DNA of 64,000 bases from Oscillospiraceae bacterium. Lineage in GTDB: Bacteria; Bacillota; Clostridia; Oscillospirales; Oscillospiraceae. The DNA lies in the NCBI GenBank assembly GCA_017458825.1, contig JAFSZX010000004.1:37156-101155 (forward strand). The letters are read 5' to 3'. Positions 49,359-57,639 of this stretch are shown here, in pieces. How positions within the stretch are numbered: position 1 is the first letter of the stretch; each line of letters begins with the position of its first letter. The notes beneath the pieces are model-generated. The model saw only the letters and a program-made list of their open reading frames with translations. It searched no databases and was not told the DNA's origin. A program made the position numbers and the translations under genes.

Positions 49359-49834
49359 GCGTAGCTGTTTTTCCCGGCAGTTTCGATCCGGTCACGCTGG
49401 GACACGTGGATATTATCCGCCGCGCCGCCGCCTGCTTCGACCGACTGGTCGTTTGCGTGATGGTCAACAGCGAGAAAAAGCCAATGTTCACAGCGCAGGA
49501 GCGGATGCGGATGCTTCGCGCCGCCGTGGCGGATATCCCCAACGTAGAGGTGGATTCCTGGGACGGGCTGCTGGCGCATTACACCGCGCAGCGCGGCGCC
49601 TCCGTTCTGGTCAAAGGCGTGCGGAACGCCTCGGATTTCGACTGGGAATACCAGATGGCGGCGATCAATCGGGGACTTTGTCCCACGCTGGAAACGGTAC
49701 TGCTTCCGGCACGGGGCGATTATCAGCACTTCAGCAGTACCATGGTGCGTGAAATGATCCGCTACGGTCAGCCGATGGAACGGTACGTTCCTGAAGCGGC
49801 GGCGGAGGAAATTAAGAGAAAGGGATGGGCTTAA
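49355..49834 (+). CDS. coaD: Phosphopantetheine adenylyltransferase
   Basis: Penultimate step of coenzyme A synthesis: ATP plus 4'-phosphopantetheine gives dephospho-CoA. The 159 residues include the HxGH-type motif FPGSFDPVTLGHVDII, KGVRNASDFDWEYQMA and the ISSTxVR-like FSSTMVREMI. Length matches the family. It is coupled to rsmD by overlap. Confidence 0.96.
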   Translation: MSVAVFPGSFDPVTLGHVDIIRRAAACFDRLVVCVMVNSEKKPMFTAQERMRMLRAAVADIPNVEVDSWDGLLAHYTAQRGASVLVKGVRNASDFDWEYQMAAINRGLCPTLETVLLPARGDYQHFSSTMVREMIRYGQPMERYVPEAAAEEIKRKGWA

Positions 49835-49836
49835 CA

Positions 49837-50358
49837 ATGGGAGAGAAAGACGTACAACGCTTGCTGGATATGCTTTACGGCATGGTGGACGAGGCGAAAA
49901 ACGCCACGTTCAGTTCCGACAAATGTCTGGTAAACAGAGAAGAGGTGCTGGATCTTCTCGACGAGATCCGCGCCAAGCTGCCCATGGAGATCAAAAAGGC
50001 GCAGGAGCTGATCCGCGCCAGAGACGAGTACGTGGCGGCGGCAAAGAAAGAGGCGGAGAAGATCTTGCGCCAGGCGGATATGGACGCCAAAGTCATCGTG
50101 TCCGAGAGCGAGATCCTTCAGCGTGCACGGCAAAAGAGCAGTGAGGTGCTCCACCGCGCCGAGGATCGCTGCCGGGAGCTGTATCAGGCCGCCAACACCT
50201 ACACCGAGGACGCGCTTCGCCGCACGGAAGAGGCAATCGAAATGGCGCTGGGCGAGGTGAAGGAGTCCCGCGCGCGGTTCCGCACCACCTCCGCCGAAAA
50301 AATGCAGGCACAGCGCGAAATGCTCCGGGAGGAGAAGGCGGATAACGGGAAAGAATAA
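49837..50358 (+). CDS. Coiled-coil protein of unknown function next to coaD
   Basis: About 173 residues, highly charged and almost entirely helical, with an ATP-synthase b/DivIVA-like heptad region (IKKAQELIRARDEYVAAAKK and onward). No catalytic motif or membrane segment is visible. The start is either ATG 49825, within the coaD end, or ATG 49837; I use the second because AAGGG lies 12 bases upstream and the first has no spacing. Genes of this type commonly follow coaD in clostridia. It is the last gene before the operon terminator. Confidence 0.75.
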   Translation: MGEKDVQRLLDMLYGMVDEAKNATFSSDKCLVNREEVLDLLDEIRAKLPMEIKKAQELIRARDEYVAAAKKEAEKILRQADMDAKVIVSESEILQRARQKSSEVLHRAEDRCRELYQAANTYTEDALRRTEEAIEMALGEVKESRARFRTTSAEKMQAQREMLREEKADNGKE

Positions 50359-50593
50359 CCAAATATTTCCGTTATTTTTTGGTGAGATCGCCGAAATTTT
50401 CTCGGCGAAAATCGGCATGAAGACAGGGTTATTATAGATATTGTGGTCGATTTTGGTCGGCGGACACTACATGTAGTGTCCGCCGCTTTTTTTGCGCCAA
50501 GCGGCAAAAATACCGCGGGGCGAAAGTGACCTATAAGCGGCGAAACCGCGCTGAAATACGCGAAAAAAACAGCGCGATGATCGTAAAAAGTTC
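50359..50593. other. Intergenic region between the coaD and mraZ operons
   Basis: No gene is seen. It holds a small hairpin CGCCGA/TCGGCG (50388-50406), the strong coaD-operon terminator (50458-50493) and an AT-rich stretch leading to the mraZ promoter. Confidence 0.6.
50458..50493 (+). terminator. Terminator of the coaD operon, near-perfect palindrome
   Basis: CGGCGGACACTAC (50458-50470) and GTAGTGTCCGCCG (50473-50485) form a 13-bp stem with only AT between, followed by seven T at 50487-50493. Confidence 0.9.
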
Positions 50594-50622
50594 TTGCATT
50601 TACGGAAACAATCATGTATAAT
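50594..50622 (+). promoter_or_regulatory. dcw cluster promoter
   Basis: TTGCAT (50594-50599), 17 bases, TATAAT (50617-50622). It stands about 95 bases before mraZ. Confidence 0.85.
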
Positions 50623-50631
50623 CATAGACAG

Positions 50632-50647
50632 GTGGGGAACAGTGGGG
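50632..50647 (+). promoter_or_regulatory. MraZ-binding repeats
   Basis: Two GTGGGG repeats (50632-50637 and 50642-50647), one helical turn apart, lie ten bases after the -10. Known MraZ operators are TGGG repeats near the mraZ promoter, so this is the expected autorepression site. A third, imperfect GTGG lies at about 50672. Confidence 0.65.
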
Positions 50648-50716
50648 GAAGCGCCCCTATCTGTGGTGAATCATCCCACGGTTTTGCCCAAAAATCCGAG
50701 GCAGGAGGTGACAGGC

Positions 50717-51133
50717 GTGACGGGGCAGTACGAACACAATATCGACGCGAAGGGGCGCCTGTTTATTCCGGCGAAGCTTCGGGAAGAGCTGGGCGAAGTG
50801 TTTCACGTGATGGTGGGGCAGGATCACTGCCTGTCCATCTATTCCGAGGAAAGCTGGCAGGCGGTGATGGAGCATTTGAAAACGCTCTCTTACAGCCAGG
50901 TGAAGCGGTTGCGCACGGCGTTCGCCAATGCCGCCGACTGCGTGCCGGACGGGCAGGGACGCATCCTGATCCCGGCAAAGCTCCGGCAGTACGCACAGCT
51001 TGAAAAGGAAGTCGTGATCAACGGCAGTTTCGACCGCGTGGAGATCTGGAACGCCGCGCGCTGGTACGCCAAGGAGGAAGAGGATCTCCGGAGCGGTCAG
51101 ATGGAAGGCGCCATGGAGGACATGGGGCTTTAA
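50717..51133 (+). CDS. mraZ: Transcriptional regulator MraZ
   Basis: The 138-residue protein contains two SpoVT-AbrB-like domains: DAKGRLFIPAKLREEL near the N terminus and PDGQGRILIPAKLRQYA near residue 80. It binds the TGGG repeats upstream and controls the division/cell-wall cluster. GTG 50717 follows GCAGGAGG; the longer upstream frame reads through the promoter and is rejected. rsmH begins directly after its stop. Confidence 0.95.
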   Translation: MTGQYEHNIDAKGRLFIPAKLREELGEVFHVMVGQDHCLSIYSEESWQAVMEHLKTLSYSQVKRLRTAFANAADCVPDGQGRILIPAKLRQYAQLEKEVVINGSFDRVEIWNAARWYAKEEEDLRSGQMEGAMEDMGL

Positions 51134-52111
51134 ATGGAAGAGCACGTGTCGTTTTGCTCCAACGAAACGGAGGATCTGGCGTACGGGCACAAGCCGGTAC
51201 TGCTGGCACAGTGTTTGGACGCGCTTGCCATCCGGCCCGACGGCGTATACGTAGACGGTACGCTGGGCAGAGCCGGTCACGCGCTGGAGATCGTCCGGCG
51301 CTTGGACGGCGGACGCTTGATCGGCATCGACCGGGACGAGGCGGCTCTTGCCGCCGCCGAGGAGCGGCTGGCACCCTATCGGGAGCGCGTGACGCTCCTG
51401 CGCGGTAACTTTGCCGACGTGAAGGCGCTTCTATCCGGCGCCGGTGTGGAGCAGGCGGACGGGATGCTGTTCGATCTGGGCGTTTCCTCGCCGCAGCTGG
51501 ACGACGCGCAACGGGGATTTTCCTACCGGCAGGACGCGCCGCTGGATATGCGGATGGACCGCACGGCGCCGCTGACGGCGCGCGACGTGGTGAACGACTG
51601 GAGCGGTGAGGAGCTCAAACGCATTTTGTATGATTACGGTGAGGAGCGATACGCGCCCGCTATCGCCGCCGCCATTTGCCGACGGAGGCAGGAGGGCCCC
51701 ATTGAGACCACGCTGGAGCTGGCGGAGCTGATTCGCGGCGCGATGCCCGCCAAGGCACTGCGGGAAAAACAACACCCCGCCAAGCGCACTTTTCAGGCCA
51801 TACGCATTGCCGTCAACGGCGAGCTGGAGGCGCTGGAGCCCATGTTGGAAGGCGCTTGCGACGTACTTAAACCCGGGGGACGGCTGGCGGTCATTTCCTT
51901 CCACTCGCTGGAGGACCGGATCGTTAAAAAGAAACTGCAGGAGCTGTCCGCCGGATGTGTCTGCCCGCCGGAATTTCCGGTGTGCGTGTGCGGCAGGACG
52001 CCGCGTATGAAACTGATCTACCGTAAGCCGGTGACGGCAGAGGACGCAGAACTGACCTATAACCCGCGCGCCCGCAGTGCGAAGCTGCGCGCCGCGGAAA
52101 AATTACAGTAA
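51134..52111 (+). CDS. rsmH: 16S rRNA (cytosine(1402)-N4)-methyltransferase
   Basis: The 325-residue methyltransferase has YVDGTLGRAGHALEI, LLFDLGVSSPQLDDAQRGFS-type signature (51467-51526), and the C-terminal GGRLAVISFHSLEDRIVK. It modifies C1402 in the ribosomal P site. Position immediately after mraZ is the standard dcw order. Confidence 0.96.
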   Translation: MEEHVSFCSNETEDLAYGHKPVLLAQCLDALAIRPDGVYVDGTLGRAGHALEIVRRLDGGRLIGIDRDEAALAAAEERLAPYRERVTLLRGNFADVKALLSGAGVEQADGMLFDLGVSSPQLDDAQRGFSYRQDAPLDMRMDRTAPLTARDVVNDWSGEELKRILYDYGEERYAPAIAAAICRRRQEGPIETTLELAELIRGAMPAKALREKQHPAKRTFQAIRIAVNGELEALEPMLEGACDVLKPGGRLAVISFHSLEDRIVKKKLQELSAGCVCPPEFPVCVCGRTPRMKLIYRKPVTAEDAELTYNPRARSAKLRAAEKLQ

Positions 52112-52123
52112 GGAGCACCCACC

Positions 52124-52663
52124 ATGGCGCAAAGGTACAGAAGACCCGCTACAACCACATACGGAAACCTGGCGTATGATCTGGATACGCTTGCCAGAGA
52201 GCGGCAATTAGAGGAAGCCGGCCGTCCGGAGCGGCGGGAAGAGCCTGTTCGCCGCGCCGCTCCCAAAAGAAGCGTCGCGGCCCGCACGGCACAGCGCCCC
52301 TCCTCGCTGGTAGCAGGCGGCGTGATCGTCATGGCGGCGCTGGTGGTGCTGTTGATCGCCGGATACGTGCATCTGACCACAGTTTCCGGCAGTGTTTCGG
52401 AGATGAAAGAGGAGCTTGCCGCACTCAACGAGGAACATGTTTCTCTTTTGACCAAGTATGAGCAGACCTTTGATCTGACCACGGTGAAGGAAACCGCCGA
52501 AGCTGCCGGAATGAGCAAGCCCACCGGCGCGCAGATCGAGTATCTGGATCTGGGCGGCACGGACGCCGCGGTGGTCTATCACGCCGGTATCGGCGGATTC
52601 TGGGGCGCCGCCGCGGAGCGGATCGCCCAAGGGTTTTATACACTGGTGGAATATTTCAGCTAA
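52124..52663 (+). CDS. FtsL-like cell-division protein
   Basis: The 179-residue bitopic protein has a basic, Arg-rich cytoplasmic N terminus (1-60), one membrane segment (SSLVAGGVIVMAALVVLLIA, about 61-80) and a short coiled coil (SVSEMKEELAALNEEH). Size, topology and location between rsmH and a class B PBP gene identify an FtsL/septum-initiator-type protein of the FtsQLB complex. FtsL sequences diverge strongly, so the name rests on position and architecture. Confidence 0.8.
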   Translation: MAQRYRRPATTTYGNLAYDLDTLARERQLEEAGRPERREEPVRRAAPKRSVAARTAQRPSSLVAGGVIVMAALVVLLIAGYVHLTTVSGSVSEMKEELAALNEEHVSLLTKYEQTFDLTTVKETAEAAGMSKPTGAQIEYLDLGGTDAAVVYHAGIGGFWGAAAERIAQGFYTLVEYFS

Positions 52664-52678
52664 GCTGTGCCATATAGT
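52649..52678 (+). promoter_or_regulatory. Possible sigma-E promoter before the SpoVD-like gene
   Basis: GAATATT (52649-52655), 15 bases, CATATAGT (52671-52678) fits the mother-cell sigma-E pattern KMATATT-N13/15-CATACAHT with two -10 mismatches. The -35 overlaps the last ftsL-like codons, so chance is a real possibility. Confidence 0.35.
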
Positions 52679-52704
52679 TACATCGGCATCAAACGGAGAT
52701 ACTG

Positions 52705-52740
52705 CGAAGGGAGTAAGAAGGAATCTTCTTGCTCCTTTCG
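52705..52740 (+). other. 16-bp hairpin between ftsL-like and spoVD-like genes
   Basis: Arms 52705-52720 and 52725-52740 pair over 16 bp with two G-U wobbles and a four-base loop. There is no T-run; TTGACA follows directly (52740-52745). It may be an attenuator, processing site or leader structure. Confidence 0.55.
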
Positions 52741-52785
52741 TTGACATAATGCACACGCCGCAGGCGGTGCGGAAAGGAGAAAAAC

Positions 52786-55059
52786 GTGGCGGAAAATCAG
52801 CGAAAAAGTGAACGGGTACGCCGCGCCAACCGTGTGATCCAGCAGAGGACCTTCGTGTTGATGCTGGCGCTGGGCGTGGGCGTTTTTGTATTGCTGTTTG
52901 CCAAATTATACCAGCTCCAGATCCTGCGGCATGAGGAACTGCAAAAGCTGGCGGTGAGTCAGCAGACACGCAGTACGGTGGTATCCGCCACGCGCGGCAC
53001 CATTTACGACCGCAACGGGAATATTTTAGCCATTTCCGCTACGGCGGAAACGGTGTTCCTCTCTCCGCTGGAGATCGACCGCGCTGTGCAAAAAAGCGAG
53101 AAGGCGGAAAAGGAAGAGGACAAGATCCACTGGACAAAGGATTCTCTGGCGGCGGATCTGGCGAGGATCCTGGACGTAAACGAGGAAAACGTCCGCCGCC
53201 GCATGGACCGCACCGATTCCCAATACGAGGTCATCAAGCTCCGGGCGGATGAGGACGTTGCCAATCAGGTGAGGGAGTATCTCAACGACAACAACGTGTC
53301 CGGCGTGTATCTGGTCACCGACACGAAGCGGTATTACCCGTACAGCACGCTGGCGTCCCACGTGCTGGGCTTCGTGGGGGACGACAATACCGGACTTTAC
53401 GGTCTGGAAGCGCAGTATGAGGAGGATCTGGAGGGCAAGACCGGTCTGGTCATCACCGCGGAGGACAACGCGGGCAACGAAATGCTCTACGGCTACGAGC
53501 AGTATTTTGACGCCCAGGACGGTCAGGATCTGGTGCTGACCGTTGACGCCACCGTGCAGTATTATCTGGAAAAAGGACTCAAGGAGATCGCGGATAAGTA
53601 CGAGGCGAAGCTGGGCGGTCAGGGTATCGTGCTGAACGCCAAGACCGGCGCTATTTTAGCCATGGCGTCCTATCCCAACTATGATCTGAACAACTTCGGC
53701 ACCATTCAGGATCCCGATCTGGTCGCCGCCATCGAGCGGGGCGAGACGACACTGGCGGAGATGCAGCTTCGCCAGTGGTGGAATAAGTCCATCAACGAAA
53801 CGTATGAGCCGGGTTCCACGTTCAAGATCCTGACGCTTTCGGCGGCGCTGGAGGAAGGCGCTATCGACATGAACACCACCTATACCTGTCAGGGCTCCAT
53901 CCACGTTTCCGACGCCACCATCCACTGCACCGCCACCCACGGGTTCCAGACGCTCAAGGAGACGGCGGCCCATTCCTGCAACCCCGCCTTTATCACCTAC
54001 GGATTGCGGCTGGGACGGACGAAATTCTATGAGTATATGCGCTCGTTCGGACTGATGTCCTCTACCGGCATCGATCTGGGGGGCGAGGCCTCCGGCCTGT
54101 TTAAGGCGGAGGAGGACTTTACCGAGCTGGATCTGGCGTGCTACGCCTTCGGACAGAACTTCAGCGTGACGCCGCTGGCGCTTGTGAGCGCGCAGGCGGC
54201 CTGCGTGAACGGCGGGTATCTCCACACGCCGTATCTGGTGGAACAAAAGCTGGATCAGAACGGCAACGTGATCTGGCAACATGACAACACGCCGGTACGG
54301 CAGGTCATCAGCGAGGCGACCAGCGCCAAGGTGCGCGAATGCCTGGAATACGTGGTATCCGACGGTACCGGACGGAACGGCCAGGTGGCCGGATACCGCA
54401 TCGGCGGCAAAACGGGTACCGCCGATAAGCGTGACGCCAGCGGTAAAGCCAGCGAATTGATCGTATCGTTCCTGTGCTTCGCGCCGGCGGACGATCCGCA
54501 GGTGATCATGCTGATCACACTGGATACGCCCAGCCGCACGACCGGCACATATCCTTCCGGCGGTAACATGGTGGCGCCGATGTCGGGGCAGATCATGAGC
54601 GAGATCTTGCCGTATCTGGGGATCGAGCCGTCCTATTCCGCCGAGGAGCTGTTGGGCGCTGACACTACGGTGCCTAACGTGGTGGATATGAGCGTTTCGC
54701 AGGCGCAACAGCGGCTGAAAGACCGGGGCTTTGCCAGCCGTGTCATCGGAAACGGCGATACCGTTACCGATCAGACGCCGGTGGGCGGCGCCATTATTCC
54801 GGGACGCTCCACAGTGATTTTGTACGCCGGCGCGGAGAAATCCGACGCGCTTTGTATCGTGCCGCAACTGGTGGGGCGCACCGCGGTAGACGCCAATACG
54901 GTGGCGACCAACGCGGGATTGCTGATCCGCTTTACCGGCGCGACCGATAACGGAAGCGGCAGTATCCGCGTGGTGACCCAATCCGAGGCATCCGGAACCC
55001 AGGTGCCCGCCGGTACGGTGATCACCGTGCAGTTGGGCGACAGTTCCGTACAGGATTGA
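52786..55059 (+). CDS. Class B penicillin-binding protein with PASTA domains (SpoVD/FtsI-like)
   Basis: The 757-residue transpeptidase cross-links peptidoglycan at the septum or in the spore cortex. It has one N-terminal membrane segment (about 23-42), a dimerisation domain, the catalytic domain with SxxK at Ser344 (GSTFK), SxN at Ser397 (SCN) and KTG at Lys542 (GGKTGT), and two C-terminal PASTA repeats (about 636-697 and 698-757). GTG 52786 follows GGAAAGGAG. Two PASTA repeats and a possible sigma-E promoter suit SpoVD, but as the only class B PBP gene here it may serve division too. Confidence 0.9.
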   Translation: MAENQRKSERVRRANRVIQQRTFVLMLALGVGVFVLLFAKLYQLQILRHEELQKLAVSQQTRSTVVSATRGTIYDRNGNILAISATAETVFLSPLEIDRAVQKSEKAEKEEDKIHWTKDSLAADLARILDVNEENVRRRMDRTDSQYEVIKLRADEDVANQVREYLNDNNVSGVYLVTDTKRYYPYSTLASHVLGFVGDDNTGLYGLEAQYEEDLEGKTGLVITAEDNAGNEMLYGYEQYFDAQDGQDLVLTVDATVQYYLEKGLKEIADKYEAKLGGQGIVLNAKTGAILAMASYPNYDLNNFGTIQDPDLVAAIERGETTLAEMQLRQWWNKSINETYEPGSTFKILTLSAALEEGAIDMNTTYTCQGSIHVSDATIHCTATHGFQTLKETAAHSCNPAFITYGLRLGRTKFYEYMRSFGLMSSTGIDLGGEASGLFKAEEDFTELDLACYAFGQNFSVTPLALVSAQAACVNGGYLHTPYLVEQKLDQNGNVIWQHDNTPVRQVISEATSAKVRECLEYVVSDGTGRNGQVAGYRIGGKTGTADKRDASGKASELIVSFLCFAPADDPQVIMLITLDTPSRTTGTYPSGGNMVAPMSGQIMSEILPYLGIEPSYSAEELLGADTTVPNVVDMSVSQAQQRLKDRGFASRVIGNGDTVTDQTPVGGAIIPGRSTVILYAGAEKSDALCIVPQLVGRTAVDANTVATNAGLLIRFTGATDNGSGSIRVVTQSEASGTQVPAGTVITVQLGDSSVQD

Positions 55060-55127
55060 CCGCTTTGCATCCCTTGTACCGATGAGAATGCGCTATCAGG
55101 CAGATCGGGAAAAAGGGAGAGAATGCG

Positions 55128-56567
55128 ATGCGTTTGGAAGAGCTGCTGCGGGACGTATCCTGTACGGCGGTCTACGCGCCGCCGGAGCTGGAGATCCGCG
55201 GCGTGAGCTATGATTCACGCGAGGTAAAGCCGGGGGAGCTGTTCGCAGCGATCCCGGGGGAGAAGGAGGACGGCGCGGCGTTTATCGCCAGAGCGTTTTC
55301 CGCCGGCGCGGTGTGCGCGCTGTGCCGAAACGGCACGCCAACAGACGTGCCACGCGTGGAGACCGACGCGCCGCGCCGCGCGCTGGCGCAGATCAGCGCC
55401 AACTGGTACGCTCGCCCGGCAGAGGCGATGTGCCTGATCGGCGTTACCGGCACCAACGGAAAGACCACGTCTACCTATCTGATCCGGCACATTCTGGAGA
55501 GGGTCAGACAGGCGAAGGTGGGTCTGGTCGGGACGGTGCAGAACGTGATCGACGGCAACATTCTGCCGGCACGGCGCACCACGCCGGAATCCTGCGATTT
55601 GCAGGCGCTTTTGCACACCATGAAGGAAGCGCGCTGTACCCACGCCGTGATGGAGGTATCCAGCCACGCGCTGGCACTGGATCGGGTATGGGGACTGCAT
55701 TTCGCGGCAGGGCTTTTTACCAACCTCACGCGAGATCATCTGGATTTTCACGGCACGATGGAAGCGTATGCCCGCGCCAAGGCCGGACTGTTTACCGCCT
55801 GCGACACGGCGGTCTACAACCGCGACGATCCGTGGCATGAAGAGATCCTCGCACGCTGTGGCGCGCCGCGTATCTCTTTCGGGCTGCACCGGGGCGCTGA
55901 AGTATACGCCGAGGCGATCGAGCTGACGCCGGAGGGGGTGTCCTTTACCGCTGTGCGCGGTGAACGCGCCGTGCCGGTGAAGGTGTCTCTGCCGGGGCGG
56001 TTTTCCGTTTATAACGTGTTGGGAGCCATGGCGGTGGCGTTGGCGCTGGGGATCCCCCTGGAGGACAGCGCCGACGCGCTGGCGGATTTTACCGGCGTCA
56101 AGGGGCGTATGGAAGTGCTGGATATGCCGGATCGGGACTTTACGGTGCTGATCGACTACGCCCATACGCCGGACGCGCTGGAAAACGTGTTGCAGACGGT
56201 GCGCGGCTTTGCCGCCGGACGCACCGTGGCGGTGTTCGGATGCGGCGGAGATCGGGATCGGAGCAAACGGCCGCAGATGGGCGCTATCGCCGCGCGGTGG
56301 GCGGACTATTCGGTGGTTACCTCCGACAACCCGCGTTCCGAGGCACCGGAGGAGATCATTCGGGAGATCGTGTCCGGCATGTCCGGAGCGCAGTACGACG
56401 TGGTACCCGAGCGGCAAAGCGCCATCTTCTACGCGCTGGATCATGCACGGACAGGCGACGTGATCGTGCTGTGCGGAAAGGGACATGAGACGTATCAGGA
56501 GATCGCCGGAAAAAAGCGGCATCTGGATGAGCGGGAGATCGTGGCGGAGTGGCTGAAAAGCCGCTGA
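55128..56567 (+). CDS. murE: UDP-MurNAc-L-Ala-D-Glu:meso-diaminopimelate ligase
   Basis: Adds the third stem-peptide residue to the peptidoglycan precursor. The 479 residues show the ATP loop GVTGTNGKTTSTYLI (about 103-117), MEVSSHALALDRV, and TSDNPRSEAPEEI near 402-414. The DNPR motif is diagnostic for meso-diaminopimelate, so this organism should have A1-gamma type peptidoglycan. It lies 68 bases after the PBP gene and just before mraY. Confidence 0.96.
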   Translation: MRLEELLRDVSCTAVYAPPELEIRGVSYDSREVKPGELFAAIPGEKEDGAAFIARAFSAGAVCALCRNGTPTDVPRVETDAPRRALAQISANWYARPAEAMCLIGVTGTNGKTTSTYLIRHILERVRQAKVGLVGTVQNVIDGNILPARRTTPESCDLQALLHTMKEARCTHAVMEVSSHALALDRVWGLHFAAGLFTNLTRDHLDFHGTMEAYARAKAGLFTACDTAVYNRDDPWHEEILARCGAPRISFGLHRGAEVYAEAIELTPEGVSFTAVRGERAVPVKVSLPGRFSVYNVLGAMAVALALGIPLEDSADALADFTGVKGRMEVLDMPDRDFTVLIDYAHTPDALENVLQTVRGFAAGRTVAVFGCGGDRDRSKRPQMGAIAARWADYSVVTSDNPRSEAPEEIIREIVSGMSGAQYDVVPERQSAIFYALDHARTGDVIVLCGKGHETYQEIAGKKRHLDEREIVAEWLKSR

Positions 56568-56611
56568 CAGAAGAAGGGATCGCCCCTGTGAGGGCGGGAG
56601 GAGTAAACGAT

Positions 56612-57604
56612 ATGAGAATGGTCATAACACTCGCGGTCAGTTTTCTTGTCACCGCCGTTGCCGGAAAGGCGCTGCTGCCGATCCTGGTGAAGTGGAAGGT
56701 GGGACAGAGCATTAAGGAGATCGGGCCTACCTGGCATAAGAATAAGCAGGGGATCCCCACCATGGGGGGACTGATGTTCATCATCGGCATCGGCGCTGCG
56801 ATCCTCGGCGCCGGCTGGCAGGGAATGATGGCGGGAGATCTTTCCCATCTGTACGTCTTCGCGTTCGCGCTGGTGTACGGCGCCATCGGGTTTGTGGATG
56901 ACTACCAGAAGGTGAAGTATCACCACAACACCGGACTGACCGCGCTGCAGAAATTCCTGCTCCAACTGGCGGCGGCAGTGGCGTTTTTGTGCCTGATGCG
57001 CTATGAGGGATTGCTCAGCCCCAACCTGTACGTGCCGTTTTTCAACACGTATCTGGTGTGCCCGTGGATCGTATATCTCATATTCGCCGCCTTCGTTATT
57101 CTGGGCACGGTCAATGCCGTGAACATCACCGACGGACTGGACGGACTGTGTTCCTCGGTGAGCGTGCCGGTGGCGGTGTTCTTCGCGGTGGTCGGTTACC
57201 GCTGGGGCAGTGACTATTTGCAGTTGAGCGTTTTTGCCGCCGCTATGACGGGCGGGTTGCTGGGATTTTTGGTGTATAACCACTTCCCCGCCAAAGTGTT
57301 CATGGGCGATACCGGCTCGCTGTTCCTCGGCGGCGCCGTGGCGGCGCTGGCGTTTGCCTGCGATATGCCGCTGGTCCTGGTGTTGGTGGGCGTGGTGTAT
57401 CTGTGCGAAACGCTCAGCGATATTATTCAGGTGGGATATTTCAAGCTGACACATGGGAAGCGGGTGTTCAAAATGGCGCCGCTTCACCATCACTTCGAGA
57501 TGTGCGGATGGAAAGAGCCCACCATCGTGGCGGTGTTTGCCGCGGTCAGCGCGGTGTTCTGCGCGCTGGCGTATTTCGGCGTAATGGATCGGTTCGGCGC
57601 GTAA
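56612..57604 (+). CDS. mraY: Phospho-MurNAc-pentapeptide transferase
   Basis: The 330-residue membrane enzyme makes lipid I from undecaprenyl phosphate. Motifs: GIPTMGGLMF, FVDDYQKVKYHHNTGL (catalytic Asp pair), NITDGLDGL and FMGDTGSLFLGG, plus the HHHFEMCGW loop. ATG 56612 follows GGGAGGAGT; the frame extends upstream into murE without support. murD and murF, often beside it, are absent. Confidence 0.96.
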   Translation: MRMVITLAVSFLVTAVAGKALLPILVKWKVGQSIKEIGPTWHKNKQGIPTMGGLMFIIGIGAAILGAGWQGMMAGDLSHLYVFAFALVYGAIGFVDDYQKVKYHHNTGLTALQKFLLQLAAAVAFLCLMRYEGLLSPNLYVPFFNTYLVCPWIVYLIFAAFVILGTVNAVNITDGLDGLCSSVSVPVAVFFAVVGYRWGSDYLQLSVFAAAMTGGLLGFLVYNHFPAKVFMGDTGSLFLGGAVAALAFACDMPLVLVLVGVVYLCETLSDIIQVGYFKLTHGKRVFKMAPLHHHFEMCGWKEPTIVAVFAAVSAVFCALAYFGVMDRFGA

Positions 57605-57639
57605 AGGCGCCCCCATTTTGAGAAAGGAGGGAGAGACGG

